Part shown: positions 1 to 11,887 of the stretch, in pieces
How the letters are laid out: each line of letters opens with the position of its first letter
Numbering within the stretch: position 1 is the first letter of the stretch
From: Heliocidaris tuberculata
Taxonomy: Eukaryota; Echinodermata; Echinoidea; Camarodonta; Echinometridae
Assembly: GCA_025618425.1 (NCBI GenBank)
Contig: CM046850.1
Span: forward strand, 23,446,907 to 23,510,906
Length of the DNA stretch: 64,000 bases
Direction: 5' to 3'
Position numbers and translations under genes: made by a program
The notes under the pieces: model-generated
Told to the model about the DNA's origin: nothing
What the model saw: the letters and a program-made list of their open reading frames with translations, nothing else
Databases searched by the model: none

Positions 1-344
1 TTTAGACACATTGCACGACACAGCTCACAATCGCTGTGCATAGCATGTGTTTGGTACTGTGGTGGTAGCGATGAGTCGGACACACATTGCTAAACTGCAA
101 ATTACTGCAAAAATCAGTGGGTAAATTTTTTTATTCATCATGAATTATTTATAGACTAATCTAGTTGTTAGTTTCTTTATGTTTCAGACATGTATGATTA
201 AATATTTTCAGAATTTTGCAATAATTCCATCATCAAAATATGTCTCGATCCAGATACGAGTTCGAGTACCAAACACAGTCACTGAGTCACTGAATGCAAT
301 GCACAGCGATTGCGCACGAATGCGTGAGCTCTGTTTGTGATTAA
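1..344. repeat. Foldback (MULE-like) element, partial copy 1
   Basis: The two halves of this segment are diverged inverted copies of each other, with the centre near 150-180. Both halves match the arms of the complete copy at 709-1527; for example, the region containing GATGAGTCGGACACACATT is shared. The left end runs off the window. The copy is interrupted at the TTAA at 341-344 by a MITE end starting at 345. No coding potential is seen. Confidence 0.7.
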
Positions 345-512
345 AGGGCAATCCAAACTTGATAATGAGATGATTTGTGTAAAAGCAGAAAAATAAGAAA
401 AACAGGATGGTGAAAGTTTGAAAGAAATCGGACAAGGACTAAGAAGGTTATGGATGTTTGAAAATGAGATCACTACATACATCTATGCGAATCTCAAATT
501 GGCAATTTGGTG
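345..512 (+). mobile_element. TTAA MITE, truncated copy
   Basis: This begins immediately after a TTAA with AGGGCAATCC and is about 90% identical to the left part of the complete MITE at 41425-41998. It stops near 512, where sequence resembling the foldback terminus (GCCGAGTTAGCC) resumes, so its right end has been lost. TTAA targets are typical of piggyBac-type (also Kolobok) transposition. It is inserted into the arm of foldback copy 1: the matching uninserted arm in copy 2 reads GTGATTAAACTGC near 1281-1293. Confidence 0.7.
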
Positions 513-708
513 CCGAGTTAGCCTGGATTGCGGATTCATCTATCAATATCATGTCTACATGTATGGTAGTGGATCCAGTGTCCGAACACTTTTCAGAAAA
601 TTAACGATAGCAAATAAAATATCAAATGAATATCTGTCAAACGTACATAATGAATGCTCAAAGTCCTACAGAAAAAGAAGTTGATGGAATTTTAAAAAGA
701 CAACGTAG

Positions 709-1527
709 GATCCGGGCTAACTCGGCACTAGGGCGAAGTCGGCCCAACCGTAAATGCGAGGCCGAGTTAGCCCGGAGAGGTTGAATCAATCATGAAATAC
801 CAATCCGTAAGGTTTTTGTTTTGATTACTAAATACTAGCTAAGAATACGTTTTTTTAAACATTCTTTTGATAGAATTGTATGAAATACTTACTTTGAAGA
901 TAATCTTGCAATTTTCTTGAGCTAATATCAATTTAAAGTGACATTTTGGGCAGTTTAATCACTCACAGCTCGCATATATTCGCGATCGCCGTGCGTTGCA
1001 TTCACTGACTCAGTGACTGTGTTTGGTACTCGGACTCGTATCTGGAGACATATTTTGATGAATGAATTACTGCAAAATTCCGTAGATCTTAATCATGTCT
1101 GAAACATAACAACTCATTATATGTTAATTAGTTCCAAATTCATGATGGATAAAAACAAATTTACCGAGTTTTCCAGTAATTTGCAGTTTTGCAAAATGTG
1201 TGTCCGACTCATCGCTCCGAATACCGTAGCAAACACAGTGCATGCTACGGCCTACGCACGGCGATTCGGGAGCAGTATCGTGTGATTAAACTGCATAGAA
1301 ATTCACTTTTTATCATGTTAACTCAAGAAAATTGCAAGATTATCTTCAAAGTGAGTATTTCATACAATTCTATCAAAAAGAATGGTTAATAAACATATTC
1401 TTAGCTAGTAATCACAACAAAACCTTACGGATTGGTATTTCATGATCGATTTAAACCCTCCGGGCTAACTCGGCCTCACTTTTCCCGTAGTGCCGAGTTC
1501 GCCCTAGTGCCGAGTTAGCCCGACCCC
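709..1527. mobile_element. Foldback / Mutator-like MITE with 9-bp target duplication
   Basis: This 819-bp near-palindromic element has arms that pair from about 713-1090 with 1120-1521 in inverted orientation. The terminal sequence CGGGCTAACTCGGCACTAGG is present at both ends. It is flanked by a perfect 9-bp direct repeat ACAACGTAG at 700-708 and 1528-1536. Nine-base duplications are characteristic of Mutator-like and foldback elements. No transposase is encoded, so it is nonautonomous. Confidence 0.85.
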
Positions 1528-1536
1528 ACAACGTAG

Positions 1537-2009
1537 ATTTAATTTTAATACGATATTCCCTTCTGAGTGAACCCCTTCCCAACGACGCGGCGTTTTGGTC
1601 CCTTGAAAAAGGTACTGTATTTCCAAGCGTGTGAAACCTATGGGAAAAAGACACAACCTTTGTTTCAATAGTGTGGTTTTCATACGCGTAATCCCACGCG
1701 TATGAAAACCCATTTTAGGCGCTTAACAGTAGACGTTCGGTAATACTAATAATACAATCTGTTCGGAATTACATCCTTGACTAGACTCTAGATCTATAGA
1801 CTGTTTGACTGAGCTGAATGGTCATTAATAATCATCATCATCATCATCAATCATGATAATCATCACACTCACCAATCAATGAATCATGTCATTATGATAA
1901 TCATCACGGATCACATGACAATGACATTGACAGTGACAGACTGAATCAATGAATCACTGAAGTGATAACCATTCCATGTCTTGTTAATTTTACCATGTTT
2001 ACAGTTACT
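1537..2009. other. Intergenic / downstream intron of the RNF168-like gene
   Basis: AT-rich, with an imperfect ATC/TGA microsatellite-like stretch near 1820-1930 (repeated ATCATCATC and TGATAATCATCAC). No exon was recognised. On the minus strand this lies directly after the splice donor of the RNF168-like exon, so it is probably the start of that gene's first coding intron. Confidence 0.5.
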
Positions 2010-2098
2010 TTACTTACTGTTAATCTTACTAACAATACAACTAGTCCAATTCAAGTTATTATTTAAACATTGAATAAACATGTTAAAAGGCCACTGAC

Positions 2099-2387
2099 CT
2101 AAAACATCATCTTCGCCTTCTTCGCCCGTCTCCATTCGTTTCTGACACAGCAAAGGGAACGCTTCTCGGATACTTTTCCATCGCTCTTCGTTGATCAATC
2201 GTCCCGAATGTTTGCGAGCCCAGTTACTGATACGCAGACGGCACATCGGGCAAGTCAAGTTTGCCTGTTCGACATTCTGCCGAAAACATGGCATACACAG
2301 CTCGTGAGAGCAGGGCATGGTAACTGGTTCCACCAAAATACAGAGGCAGATGGGGCATATGCATTCTGACAACTTTAGAGACGCCAT
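2099..2387 (-). CDS. RNF168: RNF168/RNF169-like RING E3 ubiquitin ligase, first coding exon
   Basis: Seen: the exon starts at ATG (2387) and encodes a C3HC4 RING with Cys11, Cys14, Cys26, His28, Cys31, Cys34, Cys46 and Cys49. The flanking text ILVEPVTMPCSHELC is close to vertebrate RNF168 (ILVEPVTLPCNHTLC). It is followed by the RNF168-type segment RLINEERWKSIREAFP. The frame runs to a good splice donor (TAG|GTCAGT) at 2098-2097 and then hits a stop in intron sequence at about 2010. Known: RNF168 is a nuclear E3 ligase that ubiquitylates H2A K13/K15 at DNA double-strand breaks and recruits 53BP1 and BRCA1 complexes; RNF169 is a paralogue that reads the mark. The C-terminal ubiquitin-binding modules that would separate RNF168 from RNF169 lie beyond the left edge of the window. 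Family assignment is strong; paralogue assignment is uncertain. Confidence 0.88.
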
Positions 2388-2710
2388 TTTGTTCCTATTT
2401 CCATGGAAAGCCCCATCAAAGTCGAGTGATCATGGTCTTTCGCAACAAGTCGCCATTTCTTTATAAGCGCGCGTTAATAACATGTAGAATTTCAATAGGG
2501 ATTTTGTGTACAAACTTTGCATGTACCGTACCATACACCATCGCATGCACCAACATGTTAGTTCGCTTGCGCCGCCTGTGAAACTTATAGTCATTGTCAG
2601 TCACATATTTTCCATTGGTAAACATGGAACAGCGAATTATGAATCTCGCCAGGGTCTGCTGGACAGTATAGTCTAATAGTTCCAGTCTCGCACAATTCCA
2701 ATAAGACTGT

Positions 2711-2714
2711 GGGG

Positions 2715-2750
<36 letters not shown>
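2711..2750. repeat. Poly-G tract
   Basis: Six G, one A, then 33 consecutive G, located about 320 bp upstream of the RNF168-like start codon. This is the longest of roughly forty poly-G/C runs of 9 or more in the window. The length is probably unreliable in the assembly. Confidence 0.95.
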
Positions 2751-3293
2751 CTTGCACTTTGAAACTACATGTACCACTATCCGGTTAACCATCACTTACA
2801 ACAGTCAGTAATGTAATTTTGTGATTGCCACGCCCACCCGGCCCTTCCTTGTCACTGGATCAACGGGATTAAGGGGCTCACTTTAGGCTCGCACCCCCGA
2901 TTGGCTACGCGAAGTGATAATATCTGTGATACTTTTTTTCCTTCAAAATAAGACGATTTGATCTTAGGTGTATATCGTTACATAATGGTATTGTTATAAT
3001 CTGCAGTAATTACTTCTTTTTTCCTGAAACACAGTTGTAAAATAATAATTAATATGGTATAACTTTTTGAAAAACTTCTCAAATTCCAATACTGTGTGAG
3101 GTTAGTGCTATAAAAAGACTTACTTTGCAGAGAATTCATAGCCCTCAATCAATTCTCGTTATATTCTCAATTTTCTTTCATTATAATTGTCGAGCCTACA
3201 TGCTCAAATTCAAGTTGTAATAACAAGGGTAGAAAAAGCGCATGAGTTCGTCAGGGTGAATGGTTTTCAAAGCGACTTAAAAGTAAATATTTT

Positions 3294-3365
3294 TTGAGAT
3301 ATCGGGATTTGAACCCGAGGGCTCTCGCATGCGAAGCGAGCGCTCTACCACTGAGCTATATCCCC
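3294..3365 (-). tRNA. tRNA-Ala (anticodon CGC)
   Basis: The minus strand reads GGGGATA acceptor, TA, D arm GCTC-AGTGGTA-GAGC, anticodon arm CTCGC-TTCGCAT-GCGAG, and T arm TCGGG-TTCAAAT-CCCGA. Both pol III internal promoter boxes are present (box A-like TAGCTCAGTGGTAGAG, box B GGTTCAAATCC). The anticodon loop places CGC at positions 34-36, which reads GCG (Ala). The 3' acceptor strand is TATCTCA, giving one G-U pair and a mismatch at position 1:72, unusual for a fully functional tRNA. No oligo-T terminator was verified immediately downstream. It could be a slightly degraded or SINE-associated copy, but all other arms are perfect. Confidence 0.85.
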
Positions 3366-3449
3366 TACCTTTTGTGATTGAGTTGTAGTGACTGTGATTG
3401 AAATAGAAAATAACATGAACCTCCTGGTTCTCACTCTGATCTGTTCTGC

Positions 3450-3491
3450 CCCCCCCCTCCCCTTTTCTCTCTTTCTTTCTTCTCTCTCTCG

Positions 3492-3523
<32 letters not shown>

Positions 3524-3558
3524 ACCCTATATATCTCTCTCTTTCTCCCGTCCACCTC

Positions 3559-3626
<68 letters not shown>

Positions 3627-3628
3627 TT
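3450..3628. repeat. (CT)n polypyrimidine microsatellite
   Basis: About 180 bp of nearly pure pyrimidine on the plus strand, mostly CT dinucleotides with short interruptions, preceded by a C run near 3452-3465. Open reading frames here are artefacts of the repeat. Long mirror-symmetric CT/GA tracts can form intramolecular triplexes. Confidence 0.95.
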
Positions 3629-3630
3629 AA

Positions 3631-6600
3631 CCCCCACCCCTCCCTCTTCCCCTCTCTTCTCCGGATTAGAAAAATAACAACTTTCCAATCGATATACATT
3701 TTCATCCAGATTGAATCAATAATCACAGGTTCAGCATGGGTTCTTAGCCCCCCCCCCCAACTGATCCAATACACATACATGTACATATACATACATGATT
3801 TTAAAAAATATACATGTACATGTATACATGTACTGAAAAGTCAATTTAGCAAATCTATCGGATATTCCCCATCGAAGAATCATTCACACTCATGCATTAT
3901 GTATAATTGTATACAATTTACTATAAGAATATTTGTATTTGATTAAGTTGCTTCATAATAACAAAGTGTTCCTATTGCACAATTAATGCCATGTTTCGCA
4001 CAGAGAAGAAAACAGTAAATAGTGTCGCAGCCTGGTTCCTCATCGAGCGCCCTCTACTATTAGTATATATATTTTCTAAAGGGGCCCATGCCAAGCAAAT
4101 GCATGTTGACTTTTGTTGATTTATGATACCCTGATCATCATTATGTGGCCCGAAAAAATCTAAATATATGTCATATATTTTATAATAACTTTTCAGTATT
4201 TTTTCTCTTCAGATTACTGGGATCCGTCCACAAAAAAGCTGCAAAACCAACATTCCCCTTGTGATATCACTTGTCAGTCACCATCCAGAAAATATTAACA
4301 TTTCAATAGATATTGCTATGTCGAATAGTCACTGTCAAGTGTTTTCTCACAAAGTCATGATGCAATACACTTGCAAAAGAAGGTAAGAAAGGTATCATAA
4401 ATCAACAAAAGTCAACAATCATGCATTTGCTTGAAATGGGCCATTTAAATTCCCAAAAGTGGGGGAGGGGTGGGGGGGGGGGGGGGCTAGTCGTATACAA
4501 TCTGATTGTTTTCAGTGAACTCTATACTGCATGGGTTTGGGTATCGATATATGCTTATGAGTTAATTGATTTGTTTTAATTGATGACGCAGTCATTCTTA
4601 TTGAAGGATATGAGAGTGATTTCTCTTGTCTAACTCAATTTTGATTTTGATTTGATTTGATTTGATTGACTTATTTTTTCCGTTTCAATTATAAGCATGC
4701 ATGATATAATATCAGTTCAGTTACAATTTAATGAGTTTATACATCAGGCAAAAATGATGGTAATGAGAAGCCAACAATTAATAAAAAACGAACATTAAAT
4801 GACCTAAACTTATATATTTAAACGGAGGGGCATGCTATTGAGAGCAATCTTGTGTGGTGCATTCCCCCAATTGGAATAACCATAGCAACGATTTTGAGAA
4901 AACACCAATCTTTTTCCGCGTCCTTACGTACACACTTATAAAAGATGTCCAAACCTGCATTAATACTCGAATCATTCGTGCAAAAATCGAACTTTTCTCC
5001 TTTTTTTTGGGGGGGGGGGTGGGGGGGGGGGGTGTGGGAACAATCAACTCTATATTTGAATCAAAATTCAAATTAGATCATGCATGTACATTCCCATCTT
5101 TCGAGTTGGACAGTATATAAGGCGTTAGAAGGGGGCCACTAATCTAAAATATTACAGCGTAAATTCTTAGTGCGCATTATATTTCTTAGAACCTTGTTTG
5201 AGTTTGAGAACGTAAACATAAACATTGTGGTCAGTGAAGGTAAGATATGAATAATCTGTTATGGTAAATGGCTACGATGCATGGCATGTCACTTCCTGGA
5301 AGATTTTTTTTTTAAAAGAATAAATTTGACTAATTCAAAGCTATTTTTTAGTTCCGGTCAAAACTGCCTTTCATTTGCAGGAGTGACTCACATTGTCTTT
5401 TCCCAAAGACAGCGACCCGGACAATGAAAAGAGCTATTATCAAGTAGCGTTTTAACTTCCGTTTCTAAATATGGAAGGAATCAAGAGAAACCAAATGGTC
5501 CGTTTCTATTAATATATTCTTCCCGTGCTATAAAAAGTGAAAGAAACGGATACAGTTACCCGAATCAATTATGTCATTCCAAAGTTTGGTGTTTCAAGAA
5601 AATCATTTTTAAAACTTGTTTGATTTATTTTGACATTCTTTCCTCCGGCTCTCGTCACATACGTCATAAAATCGTCATGAATTCCCTCGCTGTATTTATT
5701 TACGATGTAGATTTACAATGTTTATATTCACAGCCTTTGTAGTATACAATGGGGACAATAGGACCGGCAATGCTTCATTGGGCGTGCACTACTACAAAGG
5801 GACTAGGGGGTCTAGTCTTTATATGCAGGCCATCATATCTTTTAGTTCAGTCGAAACAGTACATTGTTTGTTGATTATGATTATAAAAGATATGGACTAT
5901 TTCTTTTAATATAGATAATATTACGTTCCTTTCTCACCTTATGACATGTGTATTTTAATCAATACGATTCTTTAATTTACTCTAAGAAAATAAATGTATA
6001 CTATTCTAGACTCATATTTGTCCTTACATATTGTGTGTGACCAATGGGTGTGACGTATATGGTGTGCACCCAACCGTTTATTTTTTTTTTTCTTTCATAC
6101 GAAGACTTAACCGCGTAATATTAGGTATTTTTAGAATACATACATATTCATGATGGCGGTGGAAACTATATTATCGAAGCAATAACAGTTGTTATCTTCT
6201 GAGAATCAGCAGTATACATCTACAAAATTATTTTTTTGTGTGACGGAAAATACGGAAGATCATCTAATTCATTCGCTATAGGAATTGTCGAACAAAATAT
6301 TGTACAGTTTTCAAGACCACATGTCAGCACACGTAAGTATTTTCCCTTTTTATTGGTATCCTATAATGATGTCCTATATATAGTTTTATGTATCCCGATT
6401 CCTGATTGAGACTTCTTGCCAACACCATGTTTTCTGTCAACATTGAAAGTAATAGCTCAACAAAAAGTTTTACGCCTACCGTCGTAAAGCTAATTTGTCA
6501 AGTCATCTATCTGTTGTTTTTTTTTAAGCACTGAATTGGGATATGTAAGGTACTGATGTTTAGAAATAGAAGCATGATTTCACATTTCAAGAATAATTAT

Positions 6601-7018
6601 AGGGGGAACAAAACGGGAAACAGTAATTATATAGCGAGAAAATTTCCTTACGGCATGAGTCTGCATTCCATCCAAATAAAGTTGTTCTGTGGTGGGTTGT
6701 GTAATGTATTACACGAATAAGCTCATTTAATTTTTTTCCCGTAATAATTATTTGCCATTTAAAAAAAAAGAAAGTGCAGCATTGTCTTTGTGTTCTAATA
6801 CAAAGTCACTCTTGCAATCAAATTTTAAGTTGTTGTTTTTTCAGTAATATTACATGGGCTGCGAAACCGGGGGGGGGGGGGCTGGGGGCTGCAGCCCCCC
6901 CCCCCCCCCACTTTTTTTTAGTAGACACGATAAAAAAAAAATCTCGGAAAAAGGCTCGAAAATTGTCATTAATGAGTGAAATCAGATCAGCCCCACTGTC
7001 AAAAACGCTCCGCGGCTC
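3631..7018. other. Intergenic, no gene recognised
   Basis: AT-rich DNA with poly-G/C runs (about 4459, 5010-5031, 6870-6911) and no frame that looks protein-like. A degenerate hAT-like end pair may lie at about 6854-7020 (CATGGGCTGCGAAACC at the left, CTCCGCGGCTCCTG at the right), but no clean target duplication was found. Two partially complementary tracts containing ATCAACAAAAGTCAAC-like sequence occur near 4110-4130 and 4400-4420, suggesting an old inverted repeat. Confidence 0.5.
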
Positions 7019-7019
7019 C

Positions 7020-7180
7020 TGTATAATAATATAATATGGACTGGGCTTGGGGGGATACAACATCTATTGCCTGAACTAGATTCGTATTGCCCGAGTCGAA
7101 GACGAGGGCAATACGATTCTAGTGAGGGCAATTAATGTTGTATCCCCCTCAAGCCCAGTTCATATCATTATTATTATACA
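7020..7180. mobile_element. Palindromic MITE / foldback repeat
   Basis: The left half (TGTATAATAATATAATATGG, then CTGGGCTTGG and GGGATACAACAT) is mirrored by the right half (ATGTTGTATCCCCC, CAAGCCCAG, then ATTATTATACA). The centre is near 7100 (CGAGTCGAAGACGAG). The arms are about 75 bp with few mismatches. The whole fold would be a strong cruciform and may have contributed to the assembly gap that begins 120 bp further right. Confidence 0.75.
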
Positions 7181-7298
7181 GAATCAGACATCTAGAGCGA
7201 ACTGGAAAATATTGTAAAAAATACAGTTTATTGCCCGCTATTTAAACACGTAAAATCCCATTGACTTTCGAAACCGGGCAATAAACAATTTATCTGCC

Positions 7299-7798
7299 NN
7301 NNNNNNNNNNNNNNNNNNNNNNNNNNNNNNNNNNNNNNNNNNNNNNNNNNNNNNNNNNNNNNNNNNNNNNNNNNNNNNNNNNNNNNNNNNNNNNNNNNNN
7401 NNNNNNNNNNNNNNNNNNNNNNNNNNNNNNNNNNNNNNNNNNNNNNNNNNNNNNNNNNNNNNNNNNNNNNNNNNNNNNNNNNNNNNNNNNNNNNNNNNNN
7501 NNNNNNNNNNNNNNNNNNNNNNNNNNNNNNNNNNNNNNNNNNNNNNNNNNNNNNNNNNNNNNNNNNNNNNNNNNNNNNNNNNNNNNNNNNNNNNNNNNNN
7601 NNNNNNNNNNNNNNNNNNNNNNNNNNNNNNNNNNNNNNNNNNNNNNNNNNNNNNNNNNNNNNNNNNNNNNNNNNNNNNNNNNNNNNNNNNNNNNNNNNNN
7701 NNNNNNNNNNNNNNNNNNNNNNNNNNNNNNNNNNNNNNNNNNNNNNNNNNNNNNNNNNNNNNNNNNNNNNNNNNNNNNNNNNNNNNNNNNNNNNNNNN
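7299..7798. other. Assembly gap (500 N)
   Basis: Exactly 500 undetermined bases, a conventional placeholder length. The sequence left of the gap (7220-7290) contains TTGCCCG and CGGGCAATAAA in inverted orientation, so the missing DNA is probably repetitive or palindromic. Confidence 1.
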
Positions 7799-7944
7799 TT
7801 TCAAACTTCCATAACTCTCTCATTTTTTAACCAATTTTAATGAAACTTTTTGTAAAGTGCTTCTCTGAATTTTCACTTTCCAATAACATTGATTCTCTCC
7901 TTGGTTTTGGTTTCCTTTAAATAATTCCTGTCTTGAAAAGGTTA

Positions 7945-9470
7945 AAGTTCATCCAAAGTGGGAAGTGAAGTGTTTCAATATTCCTGTATCCTGGTAACAT
8001 AATATACCAGTATTATTCACAAGCAGTCATGTGTATCCCATCTTTCACATTCCGTTTTCTTCTCCTGCCCTCTCTCCTCCTCTCCCTCTATCTCTCTCAT
8101 CCCCCTTCCCCTCTCTATCTCTCTCTCTGCCGATTCTTCTTTCTCCCTTGAATTCTCTCTCTACCCCCCCCCCCCCCTCTCTCTCTCCTCTCCCCCACCT
8201 CCTCTCTATCTTTCTTAAAGGCCAAGTCTTCACTAATATCAAGTTGATTTGAATAAATAGAGTAAAATTAAACAAGCTTAACAGTGAAAATTTTATTGAA
8301 ATCGGATGTAAAATAAGAAAGTTACGGCATTTTGAAGTTTTGTAGTATTTCTTGAAACAGTGATATGCATAACATGGGCGGTATGCAAATGAGTGAATCG
8401 ATGATGTCACACACTCACTTTTCCTTATGTATTTCATTGTATGAAATATCATATATTTCAATTTTTTGCTTCAATAATGTAAAACATGGTTCAATCTCTT
8501 ATGGAAAATGTAAAATCACCATTACTGTTACTTATTTTGATACAAGGAGAGATTCTTCATTATCACATCCATGAAAATTGAAATATTTGACATTACATAT
8601 AATAAAAATACATAAGGAAAAGTGAGTGTGTGACATCATCAGTTCACTCATTTGCATACCGCCCATGTTATGGCATATCACTGTTTCATGAAATAATGCG
8701 CAAAACTTCAAAATGCCGTAACTTTCTTATTTTACATCCGATTTCAGTGAAATTTTCACTGTTATGCTTGTTTTATTTTACTCTATTTATTGAAATCAAC
8801 TTGATATTAGTGTGGACTTGGCTTTAAAGTTCATCAACCCAAGAGCAGTAAGTGATGAGTTTCTTCCTTGTATCCCGGTAACGGTGTGTACAGTCATGCC
8901 AGTACTTTTGGTACAAGTGGTCATTTCAAAGAAATATCTATATATGTCAAGGATGTATCTCATACAGTTATCTTCTCTCTCTCCTCTCTCTCCCCCTCTG
9001 TTGTCGCTTCTTCTTTCAGCATTGATTCTCCCCCTCTACCCCATCCCCTCTCTCTTTCTCTTTCTCTCTCTCTCTCTGTGCCTCTTCTTCATTTTTTTAA
9101 AAATTCTCCCTCTAACCCCCTCTCTCTATCAACCAAGAGTAGTAGGTGATGAGTTTCTTCCTTGTGTCCCGGTAACGGTGTGTACTAGTCATGCCAGTGC
9201 ATCTCGTACAAGTGGTCTGTCAAGGAGATATGTGTATCTAATCTTTCATATTCCGTTTTCTTCTCCTCCCCCTCTCTCCTCCGCTCCCTCTATCTCTCTC
9301 ATCCCCCTCCCTCCCCCTCTCTCTCTCCCACTTTCACTTCTTCTTTATCCTTGATTCTCCTCCCCTCTCTCTGATAAAGTTTATCCAAATAGTGGGAAGT
9401 GTTGAGTTTTAATATTCTATCCTGTATCCTGGTAACGGTCAATTTGGTACAGGTAGTCATGTCAAGGTGA
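7945..9470. repeat. CT-rich satellite, units 1-4 (left part)
   Basis: Tandem units of roughly 250-300 bp. Each begins AAAGTTCATCCAA or CAACCAAGAG, followed by a conserved core (TGTATCCYGGTAACGGTGTGTA, CAAGTGGTC, GTCAAGGAGATA, ATCTTTCATATTCCG) and then a CT-rich half. Units start near 7945, 8826, 9128 and 9376. The first two are separated by a TTAA MITE. The fourth is cut at 9471 and resumes at 20476. Confidence 0.8.
8219..8823. mobile_element. Palindromic TTAA MITE inserted in the satellite
   Basis: The element is bounded by TTAA at 8215-8218 and 8824-8827. It starts AGGCCAAGTC and ends GACTTGGCT. The arms of about 240 bp are inverted copies (shared blocks CACTAATATCAAGTTGAT, AAGTTACGGCATTTTG, GGGCGGTATGCAAATGAGTG). 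The TTAA target fits piggyBac-type mobilisation. No transposase is present. It separates two satellite units, so it inserted after the array formed. Confidence 0.85.
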
Positions 9471-9754
9471 TACACACTAAGAAATTAGGGTCTACTTTAG
9501 GGTGTAAATTTGGCGGAGCACCCGTATATCTACTCGGGTGGAATCTATGGCAAGCCATCGGGTCTACCTACGTCTACTAGTACGCGTACCCAGTAGACGT
9601 CACGTAAAACCAAACGGTACGTCACGTCTACTCGTTACGTGACGTGTACCCAATTTCGTGTACTCTGTCGGACCTTACGTCTAGTCACGTCTGTTCAATT
9701 ACGTGTGCTTTATTCAATACGTCACGTCTTCTTTGAAATGGTCTAATTCCAGGC

Positions 9755-9788
<34 letters not shown>

Positions 9789-10643
9789 GAGACCGCTTCT
9801 ATTCTCTACATAGGGGATATGGGATATGACTATGAGAGTTTGGGAAATCAAATCCCGATTATCAGGATCCCCCTCTTTGTTATGAAAATGGATGGCTCTA
9901 TCATGATCAAGTTCAGGGGTCGCTGAACCGGGGGGGGGGGGTGATCTGGCTAGGGAGTGCAGGCTTCCCCTCCACACACATACACGCACGCACACACACA
10001 CACACTCCCCTTTGCTTATATTAATAATAACATATTAATATGCTCTTACTCATGCTCAACCTCCTGCCCCCACTTTTCAAACGCTCTGTGGCCCGTGAAC
10101 TAATAATTGTTATGTCTTTCCACGTATATCATTATCGTTTTCAGGCCTAGCCAACTTGATATTAGGGTGCCCTATTTCATTTCAAGCCTTTTTTCAAGAC
10201 ATGTATAGTGCGGTTTGTGGTCTATTATCTTCACTTTTGCATAAACTGAAAATGAGGGAAAGGTAACCGTTTTCTTTGTTTTCATAATAGAAGATCGGAA
10301 AGGCAATCACTAAAAAAGAAGAAAATGAGGCAAAGAAAATTACATTTTGTACTTGCATGATAGCCCTCATGCCCTCGAGTTTGGGGGCAAAAAACTCTCA
10401 AGAAAAACAGAAAAGGAAGATTACATGTAATAATAATTTTCCATTACAACGATGTATAGGCTTAATAAGCTTATTAGTGCTCTAAAATGCAAACTTTCAT
10501 CATTTAAAACCAAAATTTTCTCACACGGTCACCATCCTCCCTCGTGTATTGCCCCTGCACAAAAAAGAAGAGAGAAAAAAAAAAGCAAGTTTTAGCTGTA
10601 TTAGCAAGAGCAGTAATAAATTTATATCAAGAAAAGCCTTGAT

Positions 10644-11887
10644 CAGGGGCGGGCGCGCCCGTGGGGGGGGGGGCAGGGGACACAGTGCCCCCAGTTTTTC
10701 AAGTACCCCAAAAGTGCCCTTTTTATTTCTGAAAAATGCCCCTTTCCCTCCGATAAGTGCCCCTTTTACTACTAGATGTGCCCCTTTTCCTTTCTAATAA
10801 GTGCCTTTCCCCTTCTGATAAGCACCCCTTTTTCGCCTTCTGAAAAGTGCCCCTTTTCAAATCTGATAACTGCTACCTTATCTCTCTGATAACTATCCTT
10901 TTCTCCTTCTGATAAGTGCCCCTTTTCGAATCTATATTGCCCCGTATTCTCTCTAATATATGCCCTTTTCTCCTTGGATAAGTGCATTTTTACTTCTGAT
11001 AGCTGCCCCTTTTACCTTCTAATATGTGCCCTTTTCCTCTTCTCATAAGCGCCCCTTTTCACCTATTATAAGTGCTCCTTTCCATCTCTGATAAGAGCCC
11101 TTTCCTTTTCTTATAAGTGCCCCCTTTTACCTATATTTCCAACTCTTTTTTTTTTTTTTTTTTTTGACAAAAAGAGCGATATCTAGCTACAAAGAATCGG
11201 TGCGGCTTTACAGGTACCCATATTACTATATACAACTACAATGCAAGGCAGCGGAGCTGGAGGCAAAAGGGGCACAATTCTCCCCCCCCCCCCCCCCCCA
11301 GCAAATGATTTCTCATTCCGCTCGCTCGAATGTGCCAATAATTTACACCAAGTAAGGGCAGTATTTTCTGAAAATGTCCCCATAACTCGCTCGCTACGCT
11401 CGCTAGCTCTTACAGTATATAATGAAATCAAGCAGATCGCATAAAGTATGTATATCGGTGTAATCCTAAAGAAAACGACAGGGTTAATGTACAAATTAAA
11501 AGATCATTCGACATTCTCCCAATTAGATTTGCTGCTGTCATTTTTATTGTACATGTATATCGCTGTAAATAATGTATAACTCAAGGACTCCAGCAATAGA
11601 AAAAAGTCAAAAAAATTTTGCTCGCTCGCTTCGCTTTCTCGCACATGAATCGTTAGACCATTACACACAACTGCGTATCAGGAAAGCTGAAGTAGTGACC
11701 CACAATAAAAAGGAAGAAGGTGATGCTTGATAATAACTACACTAATTAGATTGTAGGGTTATACCAGTGTCACAAAATGGTCCTTTTTCGCTTTATGTTC
11801 ACCCCTTGTAGGTCTCCTTTCCCCAAATAAGTGCCCTTTTTTCCTTCCCCCCCCATCCCCACTTTGAAAGACGCTCAGCCGCCCCTG
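10644..11887. mobile_element. hAT-type nonautonomous element with 8-bp duplication
   Basis: This 1,244-bp element starts CAGGGGCGG and ends CCGCCCCTG, a perfect 9-bp inverted terminus. It is flanked by an exact 8-bp duplication GCCTTGAT at 10636-10643 and 11888-11895, which is diagnostic of hAT insertion. The left third (about 10690-11135) is a degenerate tandem array of AGTGCCCCTTTT...TCTGATA units, 28-36 bp each. The right part contains repeated TCGCTCGCT stretches. No transposase frame is seen. Confidence 0.9.

Noticed and set aside
3388..3630. Leu/Ser-rich open frame on the plus strand
   Set aside because: Pure translation of the CT microsatellite; no start context, splice site or homology.
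6854..7020. Possible hAT element around CATGGGCTGCGAAACC
   Set aside because: Diverged termini and flanks that do not give an 8-bp duplication.
8045..8461. 138-codon minus-strand frame
   Set aside because: Spans the CT satellite and the arm of the palindromic TTAA MITE; the mirrored arm carries a similar frame, showing that it is repeat-derived.
9914..10097. Possible hAT element (CAGGGGTCGCTGAACC ... GTGGCCCGTG)
   Set aside because: The ends are suggestive but the 8-bp flanks (ATCAAGTT and AACTAATA) do not match.
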